A stretch of DNA of 64,000 bases from Lunularia cruciata (taxonomy: Eukaryota; Streptophyta; Marchantiopsida; Lunulariales; Lunulariaceae): contig OX419760.1 in NCBI GenBank assembly GCA_948567375.1, forward strand, positions 64,042,911 through 64,106,910, written 5' to 3'. Below the pieces are notes generated by a model that saw only the letters and a program-made list of their open reading frames with translations, searched no databases and was not told the origin of the DNA. Below, piece by piece: positions 36,900 through 45,480 of this stretch. Made by a program: the position numbers and the translations under genes. How positions within the stretch are numbered: position 1 is the first letter of the stretch; the number at the start of each line of letters is the position of its first letter.

Positions 36900-38010
36900 T
36901 ATGTCTTCCACTCCTACTACAGTTACAGAGGATACTTGGGAGCCAGATCTTGGACCCAAGCTTACAAGAGAGGAAAGACGGAGGGTTTGGAGGTTCTTGA
37001 GGAGTCACACGAGTTGTTTTGCCTTCAGTATGAAGGATTTGGGTGCTCTGAAGGGACTTGGTATACGGATTGAGCTGACTAGTGACACACCAGTTTTCCG
37101 ACGTCCTTATCGATATAGTGAGATGGAGAGGACATTGATTCAGAGCCGGAGTATTGACCTTTTTGAGGCTGGTTTGGTGGAGATTTCACATGGAGAGTAT
37201 GCATCAGTGACAGTGATGCCAGCCAAGAAGGATATGCATGGCAACTATACAGATAGGCGGATGTGTGGAGATTACCATCCTATCAACCGACAGACCAGGG
37301 CTGATCGGTATGCCATGCCTACACCGGAGGAGATTTTTGATGCCATTGGGCATGCAAAGGTCTTCAGTACTTTGGATCTTTGAGCGGGATATCATCAGTT
37401 GCCGATCAGGGAGGAAGATAAGTCCAAGACAGCATTTTGGGCTATTGATCCTCACGGAAAGGATGTGTTATATCAGTGGAGATTCTTACCATTTGGGTTG
37501 AAGAATGCTCCCACTGAGTTCCAGAGGGTCATGGATAGGATCCTAGCTGGATTGGATTTTGCTCGGTGTTATATTGATGACATTTTGGTCTATAGCACTA
37601 CTGTGAAGGAGCATGAGAGACAGTTGTTGGAGGTGTTTGAGAGGTTGAGATCTCATGGACTCAAACTACATCCTAGGAAGTGTAGGTTCTTCCACGAGCA
37701 GGTTGAGTATTTGGGTCACACTATCTACCCCGGAGGACTTGGTGTTCAGCAGACCAAGGTGGAGGCTATTGCATGTATTCCTCGGCCTACGGATGTGAGC
37801 AGAGTGCGAGCATTCCTTGGGTTGGAAAAATTCTATCGCCGCTATGTTAGAGGATTTAGTGCCATTGCCAAGGCCTTGACAAAGCTGACCAAGCTTACAC
37901 ATGAGTGGTGTTGGGGAGATGAGCAGGAGAGAGCTTTTGTAGAGCTCAAGGAGAGGTTGACATTTGCTCCTATTTTGAGGAGACCGATCAGGGGACGACC
38001 ATTTTAGGTT
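36900..38010 (+). pseudogene. Reverse transcriptase of copy C
   Basis: Finger and palm blocks are clear: RRPYRYSEMERTLIQ, HGNYTDRRMCGDYHPINRQT, FSTLDL, WRFLPFGLKNAPTEFQRVMD and the catalytic YIDDILVYS near 37568-37595, then LHPRKCRFFHEQVEYLGHTI and FLGLEKFYRRYVRGFSAIAK. The pattern is Ty3/Gypsy with a chromovirus-like look. It follows the methyltransferase spacer directly. Interrupted; fossil. Confidence 0.85.
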
Positions 38011-38025
38011 CACACTGATTGGAGT

Positions 38026-40002
38026 ATGTTGGGGCTTGGAGCGGTGCTCACCCAGCATGATGATGAGGAGAAGGAGTTTGTGGTGGCCTATGCTAGTCGC
38101 TCCAACAATTCAGCGGAGGCGAAGTATAGTTCATATGAGGGAGAGTGCTTGGCAGCAGTTTGGGCAGTAGCACATTTCCGATGTTACTTGTTTGGTAACC
38201 CCTTCACTCTCATCACTGATCATCAGCCGCTGAAGTGGTTGATGGAGTCCGACAAGCTTTCAAGGAAGCTTGCACGATGGGCTCTGATTTTACAGGAGTA
38301 TGATTTCACGGTTGTTCACAGACCTGGAGTGGTGAACCGTGATGCAGATGGGTTGAGTAGAAACCCATGTCCCAGCCAGCAGGATCAGACCGGAGCACGT
38401 TGGCATGGTGAGACAGATGAGGAGATGGTGCGAGGTTGGCATGCATCGGCCTTTCTGTGTATATTTGCAGAGACTTTGGTGGTATCTCTCTCAGTGCATA
38501 CAGGAGGAGTTATTGAGGTCACAGATCCAGAGAGTGAAGATATTGGTACAGTTCAGCGAGACATTCATGATGATGTCTTAGTGATGGACTATCTTTGCAC
38601 TGGTGTTGTGAGTGGCACAGTTGGGGCCAAGGAGAGAGACCGTGTTCTTCAGCGAGCCAGACGGTTCAGATTGGAGGGTAGACACCTTTTGCGTGTATGG
38701 GAGGATGGTAGAGTGCGAGTAGTACCACTTCCATCACAGAGACCACAGTTGGTCCGTCATGCTCATGAGGAGCTAGGACATTTTGGAGTAAAGCGTACAT
38801 ATAGCTTACTCCTGAGTCATTATTGGTGGCGCGGTATGCAGACCGAGGTACAGCAGTTTGCTGCCAGATGTGTGGTTTGTGACCGAGTTAGAGCATCATT
38901 CAATGCTCCTACGCCACAGTTACACCCATTACCTATCATGGGATTGGGTTACCGTTGGAGTTTGGACTTCGCCAGACCTTTACCGCTGACTGTGAGACAT
39001 CATCGGTATGTTTTGGTGATGGTGGAGCACTTCTCCAAGTGGATTGAGTTGGTGGCACTTCCTGACAAGTCTAGTGAAGGGACAGCTTACTCGTTCCTGG
39101 ATCGAGTTCTTAGTCATTTTGGTGCACCAGCTGAGGTTTTGACTGATTGGGGTACAGAGTTCTTGGGAGAGTTTCAGGTCTTGTGTGACAAGGCTTTGAT
39201 TGATCATCGTACTACATCCCAAGATCACCCTGAGGCAGATGGCTTAGCAAAGAGAGTGGTTCAGATGGTGAAGAGAGGATTGCAAAAGTATGGTTTGCAG
39301 AGAGGCCACTTGGGAGATTGGGATCTCCAGTTACCTTGGTTGGCCATGGGCTATCGGTTCAGCCGGCAAGCTTCCTTAGCATCCTTCTCTCCATACTTTC
39401 TACTCTATGGACAAGATCCAGATTTACCTGCAGCCATTCGTCGAGATGATACTGTAGTTTTGGACTTGGATGACCCCGATGTATGGATGAGCGCATATTC
39501 TCAGCGGGCAGAGATCTTTCGGAGAGTGATGCCAATGGCCTTTGAGAACTTGGCGATTGCTCAGCATAGAGATACTTTACGCTATGCTACCATTCGAGGA
39601 GGAGGTTATAGACCCTCGATCCATCGATTTCATCCAGGCGACTATGTATATCTACAGCAGACAGCACCAACGACACTTGATGTTTCTACATGCCGCACTA
39701 TCTTGAGAGTGCGCGAGGTTTTGCCATCTGGAGTCCTTGTGTTAGAAGGACGTGATGGTGTTGTTTGGAAGGATCATGTCCGCAATTGTGTGCCATGCCA
39801 CCTTCCAAACATTGATGGTACTATGGACCCAAGCTTGGCACTTGTACGTGCAGGCTTGAGGTGTATGTTATGTGGCTCTTCTGGTGGAGCTGCTACTATG
39901 TTAGTGTGTGATAGCTGTTCGAGAGGATGGCATATGGCATGTATGACTCCTGCTCTCACGGTGGTTCCTCAGGGACAGTGGTTATGTCCTAGATGTACTT
40001 GA
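38026..40002 (+). CDS. RNase H, integrase and C-terminal PHD finger, copy C
   Basis: A 658-codon open stretch. Residues 1-113 are RNase H (VAYASRSNNSAEAKYSSYEG, LITDHQPLKWLMES, GVVNRDADGLSRNP). The integrase zinc-binding part is at about 240-290 (HAHEELGHFGVKRTY ... CVVCDRV). The catalytic core spans about 308-415 (WSLDFARPLPL, YVLVMVEHFSKWIELVALPD, APAEVLTDWGTEFLGEF). The rest of integrase extends to about 600 (FHPGDYVYLQ). Residues 612-658 are a PHD finger. RNase H removes RNA from the hybrid and integrase joins cDNA to the host genome. Part of the fossil element; this stretch is long and open. Confidence 0.88.
   Translation: MLGLGAVLTQHDDEEKEFVVAYASRSNNSAEAKYSSYEGECLAAVWAVAHFRCYLFGNPFTLITDHQPLKWLMESDKLSRKLARWALILQEYDFTVVHRPGVVNRDADGLSRNPCPSQQDQTGARWHGETDEEMVRGWHASAFLCIFAETLVVSLSVHTGGVIEVTDPESEDIGTVQRDIHDDVLVMDYLCTGVVSGTVGAKERDRVLQRARRFRLEGRHLLRVWEDGRVRVVPLPSQRPQLVRHAHEELGHFGVKRTYSLLLSHYWWRGMQTEVQQFAARCVVCDRVRASFNAPTPQLHPLPIMGLGYRWSLDFARPLPLTVRHHRYVLVMVEHFSKWIELVALPDKSSEGTAYSFLDRVLSHFGAPAEVLTDWGTEFLGEFQVLCDKALIDHRTTSQDHPEADGLAKRVVQMVKRGLQKYGLQRGHLGDWDLQLPWLAMGYRFSRQASLASFSPYFLLYGQDPDLPAAIRRDDTVVLDLDDPDVWMSAYSQRAEIFRRVMPMAFENLAIAQHRDTLRYATIRGGGYRPSIHRFHPGDYVYLQQTAPTTLDVSTCRTILRVREVLPSGVLVLEGRDGVVWKDHVRNCVPCHLPNIDGTMDPSLALVRAGLRCMLCGSSGGAATMLVCDSCSRGWHMACMTPALTVVPQGQWLCPRCT
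39859..39999 (+). other. PHD finger at integrase C-terminus, copy C
   Basis: The 47 residues carry the full C4HC3 zinc pattern: CMLC, then CDSC 11 residues later, then C-x4-H-x2-C (CSRGWHMAC), then CPRC 14 residues later, with the Trp two residues before the last Cys pair (WLCPRC). The frame stops one residue after it, so it is the end of the protein. PHD fingers of known proteins read the histone H3 tail; here that is inference. Confidence 0.88.
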
Positions 40003-40160
40003 CTTATAGCTAGTTCATTCTTTATATGGTATAGATTGCAGACAGGCGACTAACGATGGGGCTCCATAGCACCCGGCCTCCTGATCTTTGCCCATTAGAG
40101 GGTATACCATATACTTAGAGTAGATGGCTATTTGGAGTTAGAGGGACCTAACCGCCAGCT

Positions 40161-40168
40161 AGGGGGGC
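40161..40168 (+). other. Purine tract before B1, copy C
   Basis: aggggggc lies directly before B1 and 110 bases before A2. In LTR elements this tract marks the 3' LTR start, which here implies LTR = B+A. The same tract lies at the equivalent place in copy A (1391-1398). Confidence 0.7.
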
Positions 40169-40278
40169 GATTGTGGCACTTTAGAGTCTATGTATGACTT
40201 ATGTGTGAGTTGTGCTTTTATAGTGTATGATGTTGACAGCGATGTATGTTGTGTAGCGATGTATATATGCACGACAGC
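40169..40278 (+). repeat. B1 segment of copy C
   Basis: Contains tttagagtctatgtatgac, a TATA-like box (ttttatagtg at 40216-40225) and ends gcacgacagc right at the A2 start. It repeats as B2 outside A2. B1 could serve as the U3 promoter part of a B+A LTR. Confidence 0.8.
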
Positions 40279-40727
40279 TGTCACGCCATTTGTAGTTCCG
40301 CATCTAGATGCTCGGACACTGGAGTTCCAATGATGGTAGTTAGAGTTATTCTAGCAGTTTCTCAGGGACTACTTTCTGACGGTTAGATTTTGTGTTCAGG
40401 GTACTGACTTGACGGTGGGGCCCACCGTCACTTTGCACCGTTTGCACTGTCAAGTGTGCCGTCAGCGGGACCGTTAGGGTTTCAGGGCTAGCTTGAGTCC
40501 AGGGGGTATAGTTTCAAAGTGAGCTCCAGAGAGCTCACTTCTCTGATGTTGAGCCTTCGAGTTCCTGGCTATGGTGGATAGAGGCCGGCGAGCGTCACCT
40601 AGATTCTCTATGCTTGAGTGGGTGTGGCTTGACTGTAATCAGTGCCCAGTTGTTGGCAGTTTATAGAGTGACAGATCAAGTACTGATCTGAGTTGAGTTG
40701 AGTTGAGAGTGTTAAGCAATCTGATTA
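40279..40727 (+). repeat. A2 terminal repeat of copy C
   Basis: 449 bp; matches A1 with about fifteen substitutions and one 5-base (gttga) unit fewer. It is flanked by B1 and B2. Confidence 0.92.
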
Positions 40728-40842
40728 TTGTGGCACTTTAGAGTCACAATAATCTATGTATGACTTATGTGTGAGTTGTGCTTTTATAGTGTATGATGTT
40801 GACAGCGATGTATGTTGTGTAGCAATGTATATACGTACGACA
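40728..40842 (+). repeat. B2 terminal segment of copy C
   Basis: A second copy of B1 outside A2, ending TACGACA, which mirrors the TGTC start of A1. It carries an extra cacaataatc relative to B1, forming a 10-bp inverted repeat with gattattgtg at the A2/B2 joint. A TATA-like box recurs at 40782-40790. The short target duplication follows directly. Confidence 0.85.
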
Positions 40843-40846
40843 GATA

Positions 40847-42993
40847 CCTGAGCCCGAGGAGAAGAAGATTGCAATTTAGAGGGGAGTTTGTTCAAGACGC
40901 AAGGCAAAGTGTGAAGCGGGTCCAAGTAAGGCGAAGGAAGAAGAAAATGCTAGCTCGGGAAGTGAGGCATCGATTCCCATACAAAGATTGCAAAGACAAA
41001 GGCAAGTATCGGGAGAACAAGAAGTAAGAAGGGAGATTGCTATGCATGAAGAAGTAGTTGCGAGTGATGGAGTGGAGTACCTGTGGGAGATTGTGTGTCC
41101 ATTGTTGGTGAAATTGGAGCACAGGAAGAAGGAGATGTAGTCGACATGTCCAGAGGTGAAGACTGTCTTGCGAGTGTTATCGAGATTAGAAGAAGAGAAC
41201 ATGGAGTTGAAGATGATTATAACCCGAGGTGAGGAGGAAAAGGAAGTACTGCAAGGGGAGGCAGTAGTGCAGAATCAAGTAATTGAAGACTTGAAGAGAG
41301 AGGTGATGTATCGAGAGGATCTTGTTAAGAAGAGTGACATAGCAAGGGAAAGACAAATAGCAGAGTATGAAATCTTGAAGCACCAGTTTGCTGATTCTAG
41401 ATTAGAAATTATCCATGCTATGGCGAGGGTAGCAGAGAAGGAACAAGTGCTCAATAGAGTGATGGAGAGTGTAGAAGAGAAGAAGCAATTGTGGCAGTAG
41501 GAGTTGACAGTAAGATATAGAGAAGAGGAGAGATTACAAGAGTTACTTTGTAATCAAGAGGAGAAGATTGCACAGAAGGAGAAGGAGAAAGAAATGGTGA
41601 AAGCCAAGTTTGAAGCGGAATTGGCAATGTACAAGGAGGATTGGCTTCCAGATCAAGAGCGTGAAAGGAAGATACGATTGGAGCCACTGAAGGAGATTGT
41701 CCTTAGAATGAACACGATGCTAAGTACAAAGGCCAGCATTCGAATTGAAGAGACGAGGCCGCACAAGTTGAAGTTATTGGTGCAAGAGACAAGGAGGAGA
41801 CAAGCAAAGGACACAAATTTGAATGCGTTGTTGATTAGTCTCAGGACTCGTGTAGATAGAAAGATATTAGAAGTAGAAGATAATATCACAATTAGATTAG
41901 ACTTAGTGAAGTTGGAGATAGATAGACTTCAGAAAGACGTTAGAGCCAAACCCAAAGTAGATGAAGTAGGAGTGCAAATGTCTTGGGAGTTACCAGTGGA
42001 GATATTAGAGAAGAGTGGGTCAAGAGATAAGGAGTTAGATAGATTACCCACAAGTGCAATTTCAGATCAAGAAAGAGAATTGCTGGATCTGGTGGAAGAA
42101 GTAGAAGATCTGAAACCCGAGGACAGAGTAGTAGGAAGTAAAGTTACTTCAAGTTTGGGTTTGAAAGCCGAGGAAGAAATAGACATCGGATCAGATTAGT
42201 AACCGATTTGAGATTTGAATAGGCAGATATGAAGAGGTGCATTGTCATGTCACATCTGCAGGTTTGTAGAGTTGTTAGGAAGAGGTGCAATAGGAAGATA
42301 ATTGTTGATTGCTTCACTACTTAAGAGTGACATTTGCAAGGAATTGTTGTTTGGTGCTCATTATTTTTGAGAATAGATAAAGTGAAATGCTATGAAGCAA
42401 TGCTTGTCGCTTGAGATTGATTCTGAGTATCAATGTTGTACTTGTGGTTGTGAGTGTTTGGAGAAATTTGAAGTGCAAATCAGTGTGTTTGTTGGATGTT
42501 GGATTTTGCAGCCTTGATATTCATTCTGTGTGTTTGATCTTGAGTGAAGTGCAATCAAAGCAATGCCTTGACAGATCTGAGAGGAATTGTAGTGTTGGTA
42601 GTATTCTGCATTTGTGAGTGCAGTACAAAGTTGATGTGAAGCAATTTTGATCAAGGAAGTTGTGCCTTTAGTGGAGGGGTGGAACACAGTTCTGAGGCAA
42701 AGTCAATTTGCAGTGAAGTGCTGTTTTTGGGAGAGCCTAAATCATCACAATCAAGATTTTTTGGAAAGATTTGATGGAGTTGTGATTAAAGAGTGTGAAT
42801 TTGTGACAAGACTGCAAATCAGTGCTTGTTACTCTCTTCTGGGTGTGGTTTCTACCTGAGAGACTAAAGAAGGAACCAAGAAGAACTAAATTGTTACTTT
42901 GCTTTGTATTTGACCAATTTTGACTCATATCTCTACGGGAATGAACTTTACTTACCTGATTACCGCAAAAGTGATATTTGCCGGGTTGTCACA
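40847..42993 (+). repeat. 3' LTR of element D, second part
   Basis: Resumes the D LTR after copy C, collinear with about 21002-23148. Open frames at 41156-41500 and 41504-42199 match the coiled-coil frames of the 5' LTR and end in the same acidic tail. The LTR ends TTGTCACA, followed by the acgtg target copy. Confidence 0.9.
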
Positions 42994-43097
42994 ACGTGGC
43001 CATAAAAGATTTCAAGAAATAAAAGAGCGCAATTAAAAGAAGAATACAATGTACAAAAATGAATTATATAGCATAGACTTTTATGGATAATCTCAAG

Positions 43098-43100
<3 letters not shown>

Positions 43101-43142
<42 letters not shown>
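43101..43142. repeat. TA microsatellite
   Basis: About 21 uninterrupted TA units. Confidence 0.95.
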
Positions 43143-43145
<3 letters not shown>

Positions 43146-44815
43146 AAATAGAGTAAAGTTGATTTATTCAAAGAAGAAGGAATCATGATCCTATTAAAAT
43201 TGCATAAGTGTATATAAAGTATATGGATAATTTAGTGAAATGATAGGATTAACAAAAAATTAATTGAAAGCAACATGCAGAAAGTAGATGATATGTAACT
43301 TGTAGGCCGGACTCAAAACAAAGTTATTCATGCACATTTACTTCTAGTGGGACTCTTTCCCACCCGGATGATCAAAAGATGGTAAAGGGCATCAATTCTT
43401 TTAAGATGAAGATAAGATAATTCTGCAATATTGGATTGAGGTAACAGAAAGGTTTCACGGTTAACAGAACTTTTGGATCAATCATGGTGCTCCAATTTAT
43501 GTTTAATAGATTGAAAATAGTCAAAAGTTATTTTGTTATCAAGAAACCTAGAACTTTCAGTCAAAAGAGTTTGAATAAATAAATAATTTTCCAAGGAGCT
43601 CAACCAAAGAGTATCTATGATTTGCAATGAAGCAAAGGACAGATCTAGGATAAGATAACAAGGGCAAGAATTAGAAGAATGAAAAAGATTTTTCACTATG
43701 TACAAGTTTGAAAATAATCAAAAGTAGTTCATTTCAAGACATTAGAAATCTTTGTCCAAAAGGGTTCAAAAAATATTGGTTGAACCCAAAGCTTTGACTT
43801 AACAAACAAGACTTTGTGAATGGTTGAAAGAGAGAAGATGTAGGGAAAAGATCAAAGATTGATCCAAGGATAAAAGACCTAAAGAGAGTTTTGTTAAGAG
43901 AAAGGTAATCAATGCATGGAAAGGAATGGAAATGCAAAGTAACACTATAGATCAAAATAAAGGTAAGCCTCAAGATAGCAACTATGCCATTGAGTGGCTA
44001 TAGGCACCATCAAGCCTATTTATCCTATAATTATTAATTAATTAATTATTAATTATTCATATAATTAATACACCAACCGGAAACCGGTGCAAACCAGCAC
44101 TTTCTATGGTATCCTTTTATCCATGGCCAAAGCTCATCCAACGGACTGGTTTGTTCACATTTGGGTTTTATCTTGCGGCATGCGACATTTGCAGTATTCA
44201 CAACAAAAGTTCAATAGCAAAATCAGGGTATACCAAGTCAAGTCGAGAGTAAATCCATCACAATTAAAGTTCAAAACCATTACAATCAGTCTCACAAGTA
44301 TGAGAACATTTTTTTTATTGGCTTGTTGTCATTTATTTGGTTCCACCACTATATTCTATTTAGGAGAAACCTATCTTGATTGTGTATATTACGTTCATGC
44401 TTGCCTTGCCAGCAATTGCAAATTTTCTCACTCTATGAATGAGTGATTTCATATATGATCATTTACATTATGGGCATACAGTTGCCCCTGAATCCCTGAT
44501 TTTGAGAATACAATACAAAGAAGTCTTATAGGCTTGCAAAGAATAGCACTCAAAGTGTAGCCCTTGAGAATAACTTACAATTTATTCTCAATCTTGATTT
44601 AGATATTGTGAGGTTGGCCAAGAAAGGCATGTAAAAACTATGTACTAGCTGTATGGTCAAGGCCAAGAGTCTGAATTGATTAGTTTCTCAACTTTGTTAA
44701 ACTTCAGCTCTCCCTCCTATTGAATTGACAAGTTACTGCAAAACATTTTGCTCCAAAATTGAAAAATGTACATGGTTATCTGCCTTACTAAGGAGAATTT
44801 ATTGAGGACCAAAAA

Positions 44816-45119
44816 ATCACAAGATCAGCATGAAAAAATGACAAAGATATGGGCTATGGGAGCCACTCCCCCTCCTTCCAACCTACACCCATTCTTCCTA
44901 ATCTGCCATCAATTTCTCATTCTTGTTTCTTATTCTTGTACATCTTGTGATGTTCTTGCACAAAACCAGCATGAAAACATGATAATGATTCAAGCTATGG
45001 GTGTCACTCCCTCTCCTTCCAACCTACACCCAATCTTCCCACCTTGCACTCATTCTTCCTAATCTATCGTCAATTTCTTGTTCTCTTTTCTCATTCTTGT
45101 ACATCTTGTGATGTTCTCA
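44816..45119. repeat. Diverged tandem duplication (~140-160 bp unit)
   Basis: Two adjacent units share agcatgaaaa, tccttccaacctacaccca, ttcttcctaatct, catcaatttct and tcttgtacatcttgtgatgt in the same order. The second unit is slightly longer. Confidence 0.7.
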
Positions 45120-45480
45120 TACATAATATAGAAGAACCATCTCCTTGCTTTAGTGGCAACCAGACTCACCCTTAACCATGCACTTTATTAATCCTAATCT
45201 GTAATTAATGCATTATGGTATGACAACATAAAACTCCATATCACTTATTTTCTACAAACTACCTCTTATGGAGTGTGCTAATAATAAGGAACTTGACAGG
45301 AACTCCATAGTGGGATCCCTTCTTCCTCCCACCCGCACCCCATACCAATTTAGTCAACGCTTTGTAGTAATCTATATGAAAATATATAGAGTTCATAAAA
45401 CTATTTCTGAAACCCCTTATTGGCACAAGGCTTCTTTGCATTCATTGTTTACTTCCTCTTGCACCATTGTGTGTGCTATT

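Larger units (their letters stand above)
30913..40842 (+). mobile_element. Ty3/Gypsy copy C with methyltransferase and PHD finger
   Basis: 9930 bp nested in the 3' LTR of D. The ends are TGTC...GACA inverted. The flanks share gata (30909-30912 and 40843-40846), or agata if the last base is not counted. Order: A1, primer-like site, leader, gag with two zinc knuckles, protease and linker, cytosine-5 methyltransferase, RT, RNase H, integrase, PHD finger, purine tract, B1, A2, B2. A1 and A2 differ at about fifteen of 449 bases plus one 5-base unit, so it is the youngest dated insertion in the window. It looks close to whole in layout, with roughly eight interruptions between frames, some of which could be normal frame boundaries of the family. 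Confidence 0.92.
19363..42993 (+). mobile_element. Element D: Athila/Tat-like Gypsy with 3.8-kb LTRs
   Basis: The 5' LTR is 19363-23148 (3786 bp). The 3' LTR is 29276-30912 plus 40847-42993 (3784 bp in all) once the nested copy C is set aside. Both start TGTGGTGCCCAC and end TTGTCACA. The flanks acatg (19358-19362) and acgtg (42994-42998) are a 5-bp target duplication with one difference. Next to the 5' LTR is a tRNA-Asp-type primer site, and before the 3' LTR a purine tract. The internal 6.1 kb holds gag, protease, RT, RNase H and integrase. The FIDDFCVFG and LGHRVSSRCIEV patterns in RT, with the primer type, point to the Athila/Tat branch. The LTRs differ at roughly one base in ten or eleven over the first 265 bp. 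Broken, with a dozen or more interruptions. Confidence 0.9.
42999..45480. other. A/T-rich intergenic DNA
   Basis: No gene is supported; the open frames are short and without recognisable domains. It holds a TA microsatellite (43101-43142), an aattaatta-rich stretch near 44030-44070 followed by aaccggaaaccggt, and a tandem duplication at 44816-45119. Confidence 0.55.

Noticed and set aside
30913-40842. A DIRS/PAT-type tyrosine-recombinase element
   Set aside because: The end-repeat order resembles PAT, but a zinc-binding plus DDE-type integrase is present, no tyrosine recombinase was seen, and target bases are duplicated.
40728-40842. B2 as unrelated D LTR sequence or a separate small insertion
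   Set aside because: It matches B1, is absent from D's 5' LTR, and lies inside the target duplication; copy A has the same segment at the same place.
44816-45119. CRISPR-like array
   Set aside because: Only two long, diverged units with no spacer pattern; the genome is plant nuclear.
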